NCBI RefSeq assembly: GCF_029784155.1
Contig: NC_073693.1
Coordinates: forward strand, 165,593,104 to 165,657,103
Direction: 5' to 3'
Length of the DNA: 64,000 bases
From: Uranotaenia lowii
Lineage: Eukaryota > Arthropoda > Insecta > Diptera > Culicidae
Below the pieces are notes generated by a model. That model worked only from the letters and a program-made list of their open reading frames with translations, had not been told where the DNA came from and did no database searches. Positions 23,120-33,390 of this stretch are shown one piece after another. The position numbers and the translations under genes were made by a program. Position 1 is the stretch's first letter, and each line of letters opens with the position of its first letter.

Positions 23120-23810
23120 CCGTAATCCGGGGTAAGATTGATCACTTTTTTCAATATTTTTCGATTATTTCTTATGTTATGTTGTTGCAGAAATTTATTA
23201 ACCTGTTTTAAATTTGATTTAAAAATCGATTTTGTCTCTGTTCAGAATTTGACGCTTTAGGGTGACATTGATCAGTCTCTATTTTGACAGTTTTAACGAG
23301 GTTTTCTTGATCATAAAGGATACAAAACACCTCCATAATATTTACAAATGCTAGCTTATCAATTTTACCTTGCTTTTCAACGTTTTCTTTTAATAACATT
23401 TATAATTGAAATAAGAACATGACAATCCATTTGTCTAATACGGGCTTATTCTTGGAAAATGTCCATATTTTTTAAGTATCAAAAATTATCATTAAATGAC
23501 TTTAAAAATAGTACTATAACTATACCTATACAAAGAAAAAAGTTGTTCTTTCAAATTCAACATATATTTTAAGATTATTAAGATTATTTAAGATTAAGAT
23601 TTTTAAGATTATTAAATTACATTTTTTCTAACAGAAAATAATTTTGAATACAAACCAAATTTTGCCTATTTGATACTCAATTAAAGCGCTTTCAAACGTA
23701 GAACACAGTTTTCAAAAATTCAAACTATAGACTGAGTTATTGATGATAATGTGGAAAAATTTATTGTTGGTCAAAGTTACCCCGGTGACCAAAGTTACCC
23801 CATTTTACGG
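23120..23810. mobile_element. TA-flanked TIR element, GATC-motif family, copy A
   Basis: The left end reads CCGTAATCCGGGGTAAGATT; the reverse complement of the right end reads CCGTAAAATGGGGTAACTTT. TA dinucleotides flank both sides (23118-23119 and 23811-23812). The right subterminal region repeats GGGGTAACTTTG twice. At 691 bp with no coding frame it is a non-autonomous element. It is clearly related to the element at 37318-38135. Confidence 0.8.
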
Positions 23811-23965
23811 TATTCGGTTTTTTTTTTCTTTCTAACAGCAGAAGTTGAAGTTAAATAATCGAGTTTTGAATTTAATCTCAAACCCTCGGTACCGGCCAAA
23901 ACAAAGAGCAACAACGATATATCGTTGTTAGGTTATTTTGGTCATTTAACTATTAAAAAAAAATA

Positions 23966-24245
23966 TATAACAATTGTAACCAACTTTTTTCACTATTTTA
24001 ACAATTTAAACTTTTTAAATTATTTGTTTAAAAAAAAATTCTAACTTAGTTATTAAAATGACCATAAAAAAATGTCTTTAACCTTTTTGACACTGCACTG
24101 CATTTATCATCGTTGAGTATTAATACTCAATAATACATTTTTTATGTTCATGTTAATAACTAAGTTAGAAATGTTTGCAAGAAGAAAAAAACAAATAATT
24201 CCAAAAGTTTAAGTTGATAAAATAGTGCAAAAAGTTGGTTACAAT
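23966..24245. mobile_element. Small inverted-repeat element
   Basis: Arms of about 90 bp at roughly 23970-24060 and 24150-24245 are reverse complements. The outer ends read TTGTAACCAACTTTTT and AAAAAGTTGGTTACAA, and inward both contain words such as TAACTAAGTTAGAA. The short central spacer holds no gene. Flanking duplications are unclear. Confidence 0.65.
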
Positions 24246-24698
24246 GGTCGTAACATTTCTTTTCTAGCTAAATTAAGATATGTGAAGATAAATCCGAACC
24301 AAACATGATTATGGTTATTGAAACAAAACAACCTACTACTTAACAAAAAATATTCTATTAAATATCTAAAAAATGAGTATGACTACATATGTTTGTATGT
24401 GTGCACCTTATACAAATTCACACCGCTTAACCGATCAGCTTGAAATTTGGTATAGTGATGTAATTGAACATGAGTTGTTGAGAGTGTTTAAACCATGGGT
24501 GGCCAACATTTTCAACAGTCGGGCCAAATTTTGGAAATGTGATAGACTGGCGCGCCACACATTTTTTTTTTCATTTTCCGAGCAAATAATTTCAGATGTC
24601 GCTACTAAATCGGCAGCGCTGCCCGAAAAATGGAAGATCAGTTATTTATTTTCGAACCAAGTTTTTAAGAAATTTATTTTAAAATAACTATTTCAAAA
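24246..24698. other. Unassigned; possible repeat leader
   Basis: Around 24373-24460 a stretch with TGTTTGTATGTGTGCACC and then CACCGCTTAACCGATCAG resembles the leader of widespread insect interspersed repeats. I cannot assign a family. The 104-codon frame here has no motif. Confidence 0.35.
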
Positions 24699-24880
24699 GT
24701 TAACCAGACCTGCACAATTAACACACGACGTATTACAGGACACGACACTTGACGTTCTTACAAACGGACCTCCGTTTGTAAGAACGTCAAGTGTCGTGTC
24801 CTGTAATACGTCGTGTGTTAATTGTGCAGTTAAGTTCTTACGTTGGCACAAATCCGCTTAAAATGAGTTAACCAGACCTC
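24699..24880. mobile_element. Insertion with a perfect 58-bp palindrome and 14-bp flanking repeats
   Basis: Arms 24711-24768 and 24771-24828 are exact reverse complements separated by only two bases (CC). The word AGTTAACCAGACCT stands at 24699-24712 and again at 24867-24880, so the palindrome plus about 40 further bases looks like one insertion with a 14-bp target duplication. A palindrome this exact and this tight is unusual in decayed mobile DNA. It is either recent, kept exact by gene conversion, or a cloning or assembly snap-back artefact. Confidence 0.8.
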
Positions 24881-25898
24881 CATCATTGATAGTTTCAAAA
24901 CTGAACTAACTTCAAGAATTCAAAATGCAGTTTCAAATGAAATGCATACTATAAAATCGGGTTTTCAAACAGTGACCGCGGCTATAGATACATCCCAAAA
25001 ATTCACGCCTTCAAAATTTGACACTATTCAAACAGATTTTAAAAATTTAAAGTAGGGAATGAAATTCCAATATATGAGGTGATTGAACTAAAAATACGCA
25101 ATCTTTTTTTTTGAAGATGATGAAAAGTTTGAGAGAAACAAGAGAATCAATGTTTCAAGCGTAAATTTCATGATTTTTTCGAAAAATTCATTGATTCTCA
25201 TGTAAACTTAATCTTTTCGTCATATTCGAGAAGTTGATTTTTTTAAGAAATTTTGAGAGCGATGTTTTATTTTTTTTCAATTTGCACCAGTTCAAAAGTC
25301 ATGATTTAAATAAAAAATTTCAAAAAATTATCAAAGAATAACGGCACATTTTTAACATGTAGATATACCTACAACAGAATAATTGTTTTAACAGGAGAAT
25401 AAAAACGAAAAATTTTAATTGTTTCGAACTTTTGCGAAATTATCTTCGATATGGGAACAATTTTATTATCCGACGGGTTTGTTACAAGGACAAGGTTCCT
25501 AAATTTTCCATAGGGTTACAAAAATTTGTGTATTTATGCGACTTTAAAATACAGGCTTTTTAGCAGATTTCATTTTTTTCTGAGGCGTTTGATATAATAT
25601 TTTTTCGCCAAAAAAAATGAAATCCACATTATTTTGTAATTTTTTTTAATGGATATTATAACATGGCACATCAAAACGCAGTGAATTTCAATAGCTTTTT
25701 AAATAAAATATTAAAAAAAAAGTTTGTTTCGAAATATCATTAATAAGCTGCAGAAACTATCAAATAGTACCTTCTGCAAAAATGAGAAAATTTAAAAATT
25801 TGGTAAACATCTGGAAATACCCTACGCAAATTGTCATGTAATGGATGTATCTATTTTGTCGTGATATTTACAGTAAATATATTTTTTTTTTTGATTGT
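24881..25898. other. Unassigned AT-rich sequence
   Basis: No gene is seen. A weak imperfect inverted repeat of about 40-bp arms lies at 25116-25235 (ending in GAGAATCAATG and CATTGATTCTC). Confidence 0.35.
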
Positions 25899-25901
25899 TA
25901 C

Positions 25902-25937
<36 letters not shown>

Positions 25938-25940
25938 TTT
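25899..25940. repeat. (ATTT)n microsatellite
   Basis: About nine ATTT units directly precede the left arm of the large inverted-repeat element. Confidence 0.9.
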
Positions 25941-26139
25941 TTTTTATATAGTTGGATAGAAGGTTAGATGAAATGAAAGATGGTGAAAATGAGCGGGTAG
26001 AATTTATTTGGAAGCATTATCATCACATATCAATTTTTTTTTGTTCCTCACGGGCCTACTACTATGAAGCGGTAGATACAGATAGAGTTGCATCTACCAC
26101 CACACATTAGTAGGCCAAGCGTGGTCCGCCCCACAAATG

Positions 26140-26310
26140 AAAACTACCCGCTCATTTTCACCATATTTCATTTCATCTATCCTTCTATCCATCTATATAA
26201 AAATTACATAATCTTTAGATGTCCCTACTAAATAGGACATCACTTTTCACCGCTAAGGCCGACAAACTAAAGTTACATACAAACATTACGGTGGTTAATC
26301 TCTGCATAAA
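26140..26310 (+). repeat. Direct repeat, first copy (second at 27207-27385)
   Basis: The order CTACCCGCTCA, TTCATTTCATCTA, CTTCTATCCATCTATATA, ATAATCTTTAGAT, ACATCACTTTTCACCGCTAA and TTACGGTG is shared with 27207-27385. The second copy crosses the right end of the inverted-repeat element into its flank. The repeat is therefore not simply part of the arms, and implies duplication of element plus flank. Confidence 0.7.
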
Positions 26311-26675
26311 ATTAAATAACTTTGGCCAAAAAGTTTTAAAAAATCACGACATCATAGCATCGGTGGTAGGTCACTATCAGACTATCGACCGTACCGTTTC
26401 GCATCCAAACCCCGGATGTAACGAAATGCGAAGATAACAAACTGAGAAGACTAAACATCGATAGATGCGTTTCTGAGTTAAAGGGAGCTTATCTGAGCGA
26501 TCATATATCATCTTTTTGTTCGTCCGCACTACAAGTTTCCAGCTTGTGGGGCGGACTACGCTAAGCCTACTAATGTGTGGTGGTAGATGCAACTCTATCT
26601 GTATCTACCATTATATAGTAGTAGGCTCGTGAGGAACAAAAAATCGATATATAATGGATGATAATGCTTCTAAAT

Positions 26676-27196
26676 CAGGGGGGTGACATCCCTATCCTTT
26701 GTCATTGATTTTGACAACCATCAAAATTACGGGCCCACGATTTTGTGGGCCCATAACAAACCTGACATTTTGCTGTCAAGGAACCGGACTAGATATCAAA
26801 TCCTAGAGAATTATGAATGATTGCACACTAACACAACAATAATTCTGGTTCCTCATTGGTTGAAATTTTGACTTTTTCAACTCTGTAAACAAAAAAAAAT
26901 TTGACTATTACGTGTCACTGAAAACTGCAACCTTTAAAATAAATCACCTGTAATTAACGAAACCTGTAATTTTAAATTGTTTTCTTTGAAAGTTAACGAT
27001 GATTCGTTGATTATTACAGCAAATTACGGTAAATGTCCTGCTCCTTTTTGTAACAGGACATTTGCGTAATTTTACAGGAAACAATTTTTGCTGTGTACTG
27101 CTTTGAGAGGAAAACACCATAAACGTTTCTCCCGATATGGATAGAAAAAAAAGAAAGATTCTTGTTTGCAAGAAGAACCAGATTGCCATCCCCCTG
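26676..27196. mobile_element. hAT-like MITE with 8-bp target duplication
   Basis: The ends are CAGGGGGGTGACATC and, in reverse complement, CAGGGGGATGGCAATC. The 8-bp word TTCTAAAT flanks both sides (26668-26675 and 27197-27204), the length expected for hAT transposition. The element is 521 bp, has no transposase frame, and is inserted in the right arm of the large inverted-repeat element. Confidence 0.88.
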
Positions 27197-27206
27197 TTCT
27201 AAATAA

Positions 27207-27385
27207 ATTCTACCCGCTCAATTTCATCATCTTTCATTTCATCTAACCTTCTATCCATCTATATAACAAAAATTCATAATCTTTAGATATCCTACTAAAA
27301 ACGACATCACTTTTCACCGCTAAGGCCGATAAATTAAAAGTTACAAACATAAATTACGGTGATTAATCTCTTCATAAAACTGTCA
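27207..27385 (+). repeat. Direct repeat, second copy
   Basis: Counterpart of 26140-26310. It begins in the terminal part of the inverted-repeat element and continues into the flank through TTTTCACCGCTAAGGCCGAT and a GTTACAAACATAAATTACGG-like stretch. Confidence 0.7.
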
Positions 27386-27529
27386 CTTTTGGTCTAAATC
27401 TTTAGTGTAACATTTCATAAGGACAAAACTGCCACATGTAAACAATCTGAAATAACGGTTATTCAGGATGATTGATGGACATAAGTATTCGATTATTTTG
27501 AATATATCTTTTGAATATATCTTTCAATT

Positions 27530-27881
27530 AAAAAAAAAAACACACATTCAATTGCGGATAACTCATCACAGTCAACTCGGATTGCATAACAATCTTGTAC
27601 AAGCTTGTTTGTCATTGTTTGAACTACAATTCCTGAAATTATGAGCTTTCTAGCACACTGAAAACATATTTTAGAACACAAAGATTGAAAGTATGTCGAT
27701 TTTTCATACATTTTGCCGAAACTCTCCATACAAATTTCAAGTCCTTTGCGCCAGCTCGTGTTTCTGCCAAATGACCTGAAACTTTCAGAAAGTCATTTTT
27801 TCACCTAAATGCACCAATCTAGGGGGTGCCGCGTTGAAAAAAAATGTTGTAAAAATCAACCCATGCAAATTTGGGCCAGTC
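27530..27881. mobile_element. Half of a foldback element (same family as 54755-55690)
   Basis: This matches one arm of the foldback at 54755-55690, through shared words such as CACACATTCAATTGC, GATAACTCATCACAGTCAA, TTTGTCATTGTTTGAACTAC, TATGTCGATTTTTCATAC and CCTTTGCGCCAGCTCGTG. The outer end, GGGCCAGTC, is followed by TA at 27882-27883. The opposite arm is absent, so this is a truncated or single-arm copy. The minus-strand frame here is not a gene. Confidence 0.75.
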
Positions 27882-27883
27882 TA

Positions 27884-28204
27884 TTGTACACCCTCCATGG
27901 GGGTCAATGGTTTGAGTATTAAACAACGTCAATGTCAAATAACATACAAAATAATCAAAGCAACCGTTGTTCGTTTACGCACTGTTGGTGTCAATTTTAA
28001 CATGCTTGTTTTTATGAGCGAAAAGATTTTCAATTGAGCATTCAATAGATGATTTTCTTCGCGAACAGAGTACAAAAAGAAAAGCCAAGTTTCGCTTTAA
28101 TTCAAATTCAAATCAAGTGTTTTCCGGATGGCAATATAAGGTTAATAATTCGTCCAAAAGATCAACCAAAATATATTTTCAACATTTAAAGCATTGTAGA
28201 TGGC
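27884..28204. other. Unassigned
   Basis: No supported feature. This may include 5' sequence of the following Tc1/mariner element, but no terminal inverted repeat was found. Confidence 0.3.
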
Positions 28205-28880
28205 TCTGCAGTACTTACTTCCATCAGATATACTTTTAAAGCTGATTTGTTTTTCCAAGACACACATTGGTTACCATAGCTAGATGCATGAATCTTTTTG
28301 CCGGAACCCTTAAGATGGCTGCTGTGTGATGGACGATGAAACGTAAATAAAAGCCGATTTTAAGCAAATTTCGGGGTTGGAGTTTTTCACCGGCAAGAGC
28401 AAGTTCGATGTGGACGACAAATTTAAGAAGAAGAAAATGTCGAAGTTCGCCTCCAAATATTTCGTTTGGCAGGCCATCTGCTCCTGCGGACTGAGGAGTG
28501 AGCCTTTCGTGACAAAGGACACAGTAAATGGCGATTTCTACAAATTTAAGTGCCTCGAGAAGCCATTTGCCGTTTTTGATGCAGCACCACAAAGCTCTGC
28601 TATTTTGGTAAGATTTGGCATTATGCCACTATTCAAAAAGTGTCCTGGAGTGTTATGAGGCCAATTCTGTCGATCTTGTTCCAAAGGACATGAACCCGCT
28701 CAACTGCCCGGATCTGCGCCCGGTGGAGCAGTACTGGGTATTAATGAAGCGGGAATTTCGGAAGAGCAAGAAGACAGTCAAAGACGAGAAGGAGATGTTA
28801 AGAAAATGAAAAAAACTGATAAACTGTTACCAGATGACACTGATGGAGGGCATCAAGCAAAAATGCATTCAATTTTCAAA
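28205..28880 (+). pseudogene. Tc1/mariner-superfamily transposase, DD37E type, decayed
   Basis: This is the catalytic half of an IS630-Tc1-mariner transposase. The first catalytic aspartate lies in CCVMDDET (about 28318-28341). It is followed by a stop and then LEFFTGKSKFDVDDKFKKKK and YFVWQAICSCG. The second aspartate is in DLALCHYSKSVL (from about 28611, just after another stop), and the glutamate is in CPDLRPVEQYW (about 28705-28738). Exactly 37 residues separate the last D and E, the spacing of the DD37E families described in mosquitoes. At least two stops and one frameshift kill it. Neither terminal inverted repeat is recognised. Confidence 0.88.
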
Positions 28881-28888
28881 TAAATTCA

Positions 28889-29200
28889 ATGCTGGAGATA
28901 TTCAAAGACCTTGTCTATCTCGGTTTACTGGTGACCGCAGACAATGACGTCAGCCGTGAGATTCGGTGGCGAATGATCAGCGGAGGTCGTGCTAACTATG
29001 GACTCTACAAGCAACTGCGGTCGAGAAGATTTTGCCCTCGCACAAAGTGTAACCTGTACACGACGCTCATTAGACCGGTAGTTCTCTACGGGCACGAAGG
29101 GGTGCTTGATCTGGCGAATGTGGGATGACCGAGAAATTGGAGAACGGTTGCCATGGACCGAGTGAATTTTAGGAATTATGTTAGTCAAGTTATGTCGTGG
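28889..29200 (+). pseudogene. C-terminal fragment of a LINE reverse transcriptase
   Basis: An open segment reads FKDLVYLGLLVTADNDVSRE, then RANYGLYKQLRS and TTLIRPVVLYGHE. This is the thumb and connection region of RTE/CR1-type reverse transcriptases (YLGSxVT and RPVVLYGxE patterns). After a frame break, NWRTVAMDRVNFR matches the usual C-terminal end. It abuts the DD37E pseudogene directly, so one truncated the other. Confidence 0.75.
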
Positions 29201-29202
29201 GC

Positions 29203-29398
29203 TTGTGATATAGCTCAGTTGGCAAGTCAGTTGCTTTCTGAACCGATGTCCGTGAGTTCGAGCCCAAGAGTAAACATCGATCACAGTTGTACTGGATAAG
29301 TTTTTCAATGACTTGTTCGCCAACTTCATCGTTGATATAAGTCGCGAATGACATGAAGATGTTTAAACGACTATAATCGAAACAAAAAAAAAAAAAAT
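29203..29398 (+). mobile_element. tRNA-derived SINE
   Basis: The head carries an A-box-like TAGCTCAGTTGG (about 29212) and a B-box-like GAGTTCGAGCCC (about 29254), spaced as in a tRNA-type RNA polymerase III promoter. A tRNA-unrelated body (AGTTGTACTGGATAAGTTTT, then TCGCGAATGACATGAAGATG) follows, ending in a poly-A run at 29384-29397. The body recurs at 46216-46338. It could be transcribed by Pol III but depends on LINE machinery. Confidence 0.8.
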
Positions 29399-29711
29399 GA
29401 TAATCCAAATCAAATATTAAGGCATTTTCAATAACCATCGTAAACAAGATGGTATTGAGTGATTTTCATTCATTTACGACAAGCTTTGCCCAAAAATAAT
29501 TGAGTCGGATAGCAGTTTAGTAAATTCGTAAATATTTCTCCAAAAAGTTAGGAATATGCTAATTCGACATTTACGATTTGAGTAAACTGATTTACGATAA
29601 ATGGGCGGTCCATTGATTGAAACTCTATCTGATCTCTCCCTTTTCTTCCTATGACCGGTTCGTAAAAAGAAAATCTCACCTATAGAGCTATAGCGTGGAT
29701 CATATCAACTG
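29399..29711. other. Unassigned
   Basis: No feature is seen between the SINE tail and the tRNA-like segment. Confidence 0.35.
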
Positions 29712-29775
29712 ATGAGTTGGCATCGTGGTAAGATACCGGACTGCGAACTCGGAGGGCTGGAGTTCAAATATCTTT
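29712..29775 (+). repeat. tRNA-like segment (probable SINE head)
   Basis: TTGGCATCGTGGTAAGATAC resembles an A-box region and GGCTGGAGTTCAAAT a B-box region. It is about tRNA length and runs into a poly-T stretch. It is too diverged for a functional tRNA. Confidence 0.5.
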
Positions 29776-29927
29776 TTTTTAAACGTACACACACATGCAG
29801 ATCTCATTGAAACTTGATGAATCCTCGAAGAGATTCCTATTCCTTAACTCTAAGCGTACAACTTTCAAGGATATGATGGCTAGCATCATACAAATGCTAA
29901 AACCACCACCCCACAGAAAAGTGTACT

Positions 29928-30010
29928 ATGTATGCCGTGACTGGGATACGATCTCATGCCCGCTGGCTTAGAAGACTTGAAGGCTATCCTCTACGCCACG
30001 GGCTGCCGCC
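29928..30010 (-). repeat. tRNA-like segment, opposite strand (probable SINE head)
   Basis: On the minus strand this reads GGCAGCCCGTGGCGTAGAGG (A-box region), later AGATCGTATCCCAGTCACGG (B-box region). This is a tRNA-like head pointing towards the plus-strand head at 29712. The sequence between them contains CACACACATG and could be the shared body. Confidence 0.6.
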
Positions 30011-31944
30011 AATCTTGATTACCAAATTCAAGCCCTCTGTCTTATTTTTTACCATCAAACATAAGAAAGTTAGAGCGCTTGAATATTATCCTGACAAATT
30101 TGTTCTAGAGGAGACCCATAAGTTCTCTTTTTAGATCTAGAGTACACATATCTTTAGCTTAAAAAAAGAAACGTGAGCCGTGTCTGTATGTTAAAAAGAA
30201 TCAGAACTTTAAGAAACTTCCGAAAAAGAAATCTACAAAAAATATTCAATTCAATTTCATCAAGAAATTGATTTGCAAAAACTTTCCATCGCAATTCGTG
30301 TCAACGAAAAACAAAATGTGGCACCGTTCTCGTTCCATTGAATAACAAAAACAAACTCCGAAAAAGGTCTGCCCCTAAAAATCTGCACCTTACATACGGG
30401 TTGTGTTGTATTTCAATGACCCAGAGACATGTCAAGGAAATTTTGATAAATGATTGAACGATTTCGCAAACACTTTTCACATTATCGTCCCTCCTCCTGG
30501 CCGACCGAGAGGGGTGGGTACCTTGTTGGATTTTATCGAACCAAAACAATGTTTGAGAGCAAAGCAAAGAGAGAACACGTGCTGCCCGAAACATGACACG
30601 TTCAAAGGTCCATTTTTTTTTGGAAATATGAGTTTGCATGATTGAAATGTGTTGATTTTTTTAACATATGATTGAATTCATCTTGAAAAATAAAATAAAA
30701 AAATAAAACTTACATTGTTTTTCGTAAATCATTGAAAATCGTTCCTCATCAAGGAAGTTTAAATAAAAAAGTAACTAAGATTTTCATCGATTAAAGCCAC
30801 ATAGAATTTAAACATCATTTTCAAAAATATTTTTATACACATTTTCCTTCAACTTTCCAACGTCAATATGGCTTCCGGTCAAAAGCTCGCATCTGGGCGA
30901 GGAAAACAATTTCAACAAGCTTGATTCACAATCACGATTCCCAAGTGCAAATAGAAAGTTCTTACTTACCACAAGCCAAACGAGAGAAAAAAAAACTCCG
31001 AACCGATAAAGATTTTCCGAACACGCTAGAGTGATTTTCAGCTTTCATAAAAGTACTAGGTACATAATTCTTTTTCCAACAGAATATAAATCACTCACAG
31101 GAGAGAAAAAAAAAATCTCCGGCGTTGGAAAGTCGCTCGCTATCGAAAAATAACGTACGAAGTGCACTTGAAGAGGGCGATTTTTTTTTCTGAAGGAGAA
31201 AGCTTTATAGACTTTCAAATCGTTCTGATTTGATGTGCCAGCAGCTAGACACGTTTTGATATGTTAATTTTTTTTTTATAAAAGTTTATCAATGATAGAA
31301 CTTTTATCATGCATAAACACATAATCTCTAATTTCTCCTTAAATTTATCTTAGCTGGCATATGAATGCAAAAGAAGTCTTCAAAGAACCCCTTAAGGCTT
31401 CAGACATTTTCCCCGTATCTAAACTTGCTGCTAGGAGAAGAAAGGAGGGAGGAGCTTTTGAGTGCCGATGCATGAATGAATATATTGCTGTACGTGTTAG
31501 TGTGAGTGTGGGCGTGTGAGAACAAATTTTTGCCTTCCAATTGAATATTTATGAGAAACGATTCTTGAGCTGTTGCTGCTGCTGGGGAGGAACTTTCACA
31601 TTGCGGTTGGTGTTGACGGCTCTCTGGAAAAACTTTGGGGTACCAACAACCAGGAGGTGATTGAAAAAAGTAATTACATACCTGTAAGGCAGCTTCAGTT
31701 ATCCAATATAGATTGTACTTTAAAACGCAACACGTTGGCAACTGGTAGGGGCACTAGGCTTAATAGATATTACATTGATTGGAGAATACCGTCAAAACAG
31801 AAATATTTAGTTAAATTAGACATGTACAGGTAGCGTCAAATTTCTGCTGGGTCCTGCACTGCATTTTGCAGTGTACTTGAGCGTGCTACAGATCAACGTT
31901 AGGTTTCTGTTAGGTCGGACTTTCACAATCAAATCAAAATTTAG
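30011..31944. other. Unassigned sequence
   Basis: I see no supported gene over 1.9 kb. About 30470-30610 and 31400-31640 are GC-richer with open frames of about 60-110 codons on both strands, but no motif is recognised. A GTGTGAGTGTGGGCGTGTG tract lies near 31502. Confidence 0.35.
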
Positions 31945-32310
31945 GAGATGTCAGAATCAGGGTCAAGAATTAGGATCCTGAATAAAGTTTTAAGATCAGG
32001 ATCAAGAATGAACATCTCAATTCAGGATCTGTTTTAGGATTTTGGTTCATGATCCAGGATCAGAATCTAGGGAAACAATATAAAATCGGAACTCAAGATC
32101 CAGGATTCAGCATCATGATCAAATTAAAAATCTATGATCAGGATCCCAAGTGAGCACCAGAAAGGTAAAGACCCCAATCTCGTGTTAAGAATCTGAATCT
32201 AGATCCAGGATCAGAATCAGGAATTATGGATTTGGATAATAAATAAGGATTTGGGATCAGAATTTTGATCCAAGATCAGGGTCTGAGTTTGAGGTCTAAG
32301 TTTCAGGATT
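31945..32310. repeat. Degenerate minisatellite built on AGGATCAGAAT-like words
   Basis: Variants of AGGATCAGAATC, AGGATCAAGAAT and CAGGATCTG recur roughly every 12-20 bp, with many point changes. It looks like an old tandem array. No coding frame persists. Confidence 0.65.
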
Positions 32311-32339
32311 CAGAACAATTATCAAAAATATACACAGGA

Positions 32340-32480
32340 AAAATTGAATTTCTGGAAATTATCAACATTTTGCTGCAATTTGAATTGCTGAAAACGATCA
32401 CCAAACCTAATTGCTGGAAATCCGGCTATCTCAATTGCTAGAAATCAGCATTTTTTGTTTTAAAAAAACGGAAATTTTAG
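32340..32480. repeat. Degenerate tandem words AATTGCTGGAAATC
   Basis: Several imperfect copies of AATTGCTGGAAAT and relatives occur within 140 bp, next to the preceding decayed minisatellite. Confidence 0.5.
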
Positions 32481-32614
32481 CATTTCAATTAAAATTTAAA
32501 ATTGAATTTCAATATAAAACCCTCAGAGTAGCCTATTTGTAAAAAGAAATTGGTTTGTTAATTTTCCTTGATCGACAAATATTTTAATTTTATCTAGGGG
32601 AAATAAAGGGATAA

Positions 32615-32641
32615 TGGCATAACATAGCATAGCATAGCATA
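32615..32641. repeat. (CATAG)n pentanucleotide run
   Basis: Four to five CATAG units sit exactly at the left boundary of dispersed repeat D2 copy 2. Confidence 0.8.
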
Positions 32642-33000
32642 GGGTGACTACACACATCTTGTATTGGCTGATACACGAGGTACAACTGATAATCAAGAGC
32701 AACGCAAGATGCCAAAATGAGTATCTGGATTCAATATTCATTCCAAGTGCTGCTCTTGAAGATCAGTGTGGTACCATGATGCACACCGTGACAAGTCAAT
32801 GTAATCACAGAAGCGATTATCTGAAATAGCAAAAATAACTCTTAAGGTGCAGAGAACTCATACGACCCATACAGCTATTTCAGAAAGGAATGGGAAGGGT
32901 TGTTTAAGTGGAAAATCCTACATGGCAAATAGGACTGACGAAATATGTATAAATATAATTAAAATAAAATGAACAATCTCACCAAAGTCCATTAAAAGGC
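32630..33000 (+). repeat. Dispersed repeat family D2, copy 2
   Basis: Counterpart of 13252-13613 in the same orientation. The shared core ends after CTACATGGCAAATAGGA and a short diverged tail. The unrelated flanks on both sides define the repeat unit as about 360 bp. Confidence 0.75.
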
Positions 33001-33390
33001 GATGAGGGAAGGAGGCAGCATGGGTTGATTTAAATTTGATGTCCTGTTGTACAAATGGTGATCATCCCTGCACCTTCCACTCACTGTTGCTTGATAATCC
33101 AGCAAGTGTTAATGAATAAATTTTCGGGATTTGAGTGCTTCTTTTCTTCTGCTGATATTTTATTTAACACACTGCTATCCTTACACATCTTTGAAAAAGA
33201 AGCTCGTAAACAGATAAGAATCATTGTTTTTTCACGAAAACAAATGAGAAAATTGCGAGGTCGGAAAAAATCCTTCAACAACCAAGATCTCGTTCAGACA
33301 TAAAATTGACACTGGTCCTTGTAAGACACAACACTCGGGTCGGGAACATTTTCCGCAATACGAATAAAAAACGCGTGTTGACGCTCAGGG
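33001..33390. other. Unassigned
   Basis: An 82-codon plus-strand frame and a 66-codon minus-strand frame overlap here. Neither has a recognisable motif. Confidence 0.3.

Larger units (their letters stand above)
25946..27265. mobile_element. Large inverted-repeat element, interrupted by a hAT-like MITE
   Basis: The left arm (about 25946-26133) starts TATATAGTTGGATAGAAGG. Its reverse complement is found at 27205-27265 joined to 26521-26667 once the MITE at 26676-27196 is removed. Shared landmarks are GAGCGGGTAGAATTTATT, GAAGCATTATCATC, TTGTTCCTCACG and GATACAGATAGAGTTGCATC. The interior (26134-26520) holds a further copy of the terminal sequence in the orientation of the right end. No transposase frame is present. 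Confidence 0.8.

Noticed and set aside
28236..28592. 118-codon minus-strand frame
   Set aside because: It overlaps the DD37E transposase remnant, whose motifs are on the plus strand.
29203..29280. Functional tRNA gene
   Set aside because: A- and B-box-like words are present, but the acceptor stem does not pair and the segment continues into a SINE body with a poly-A tail.
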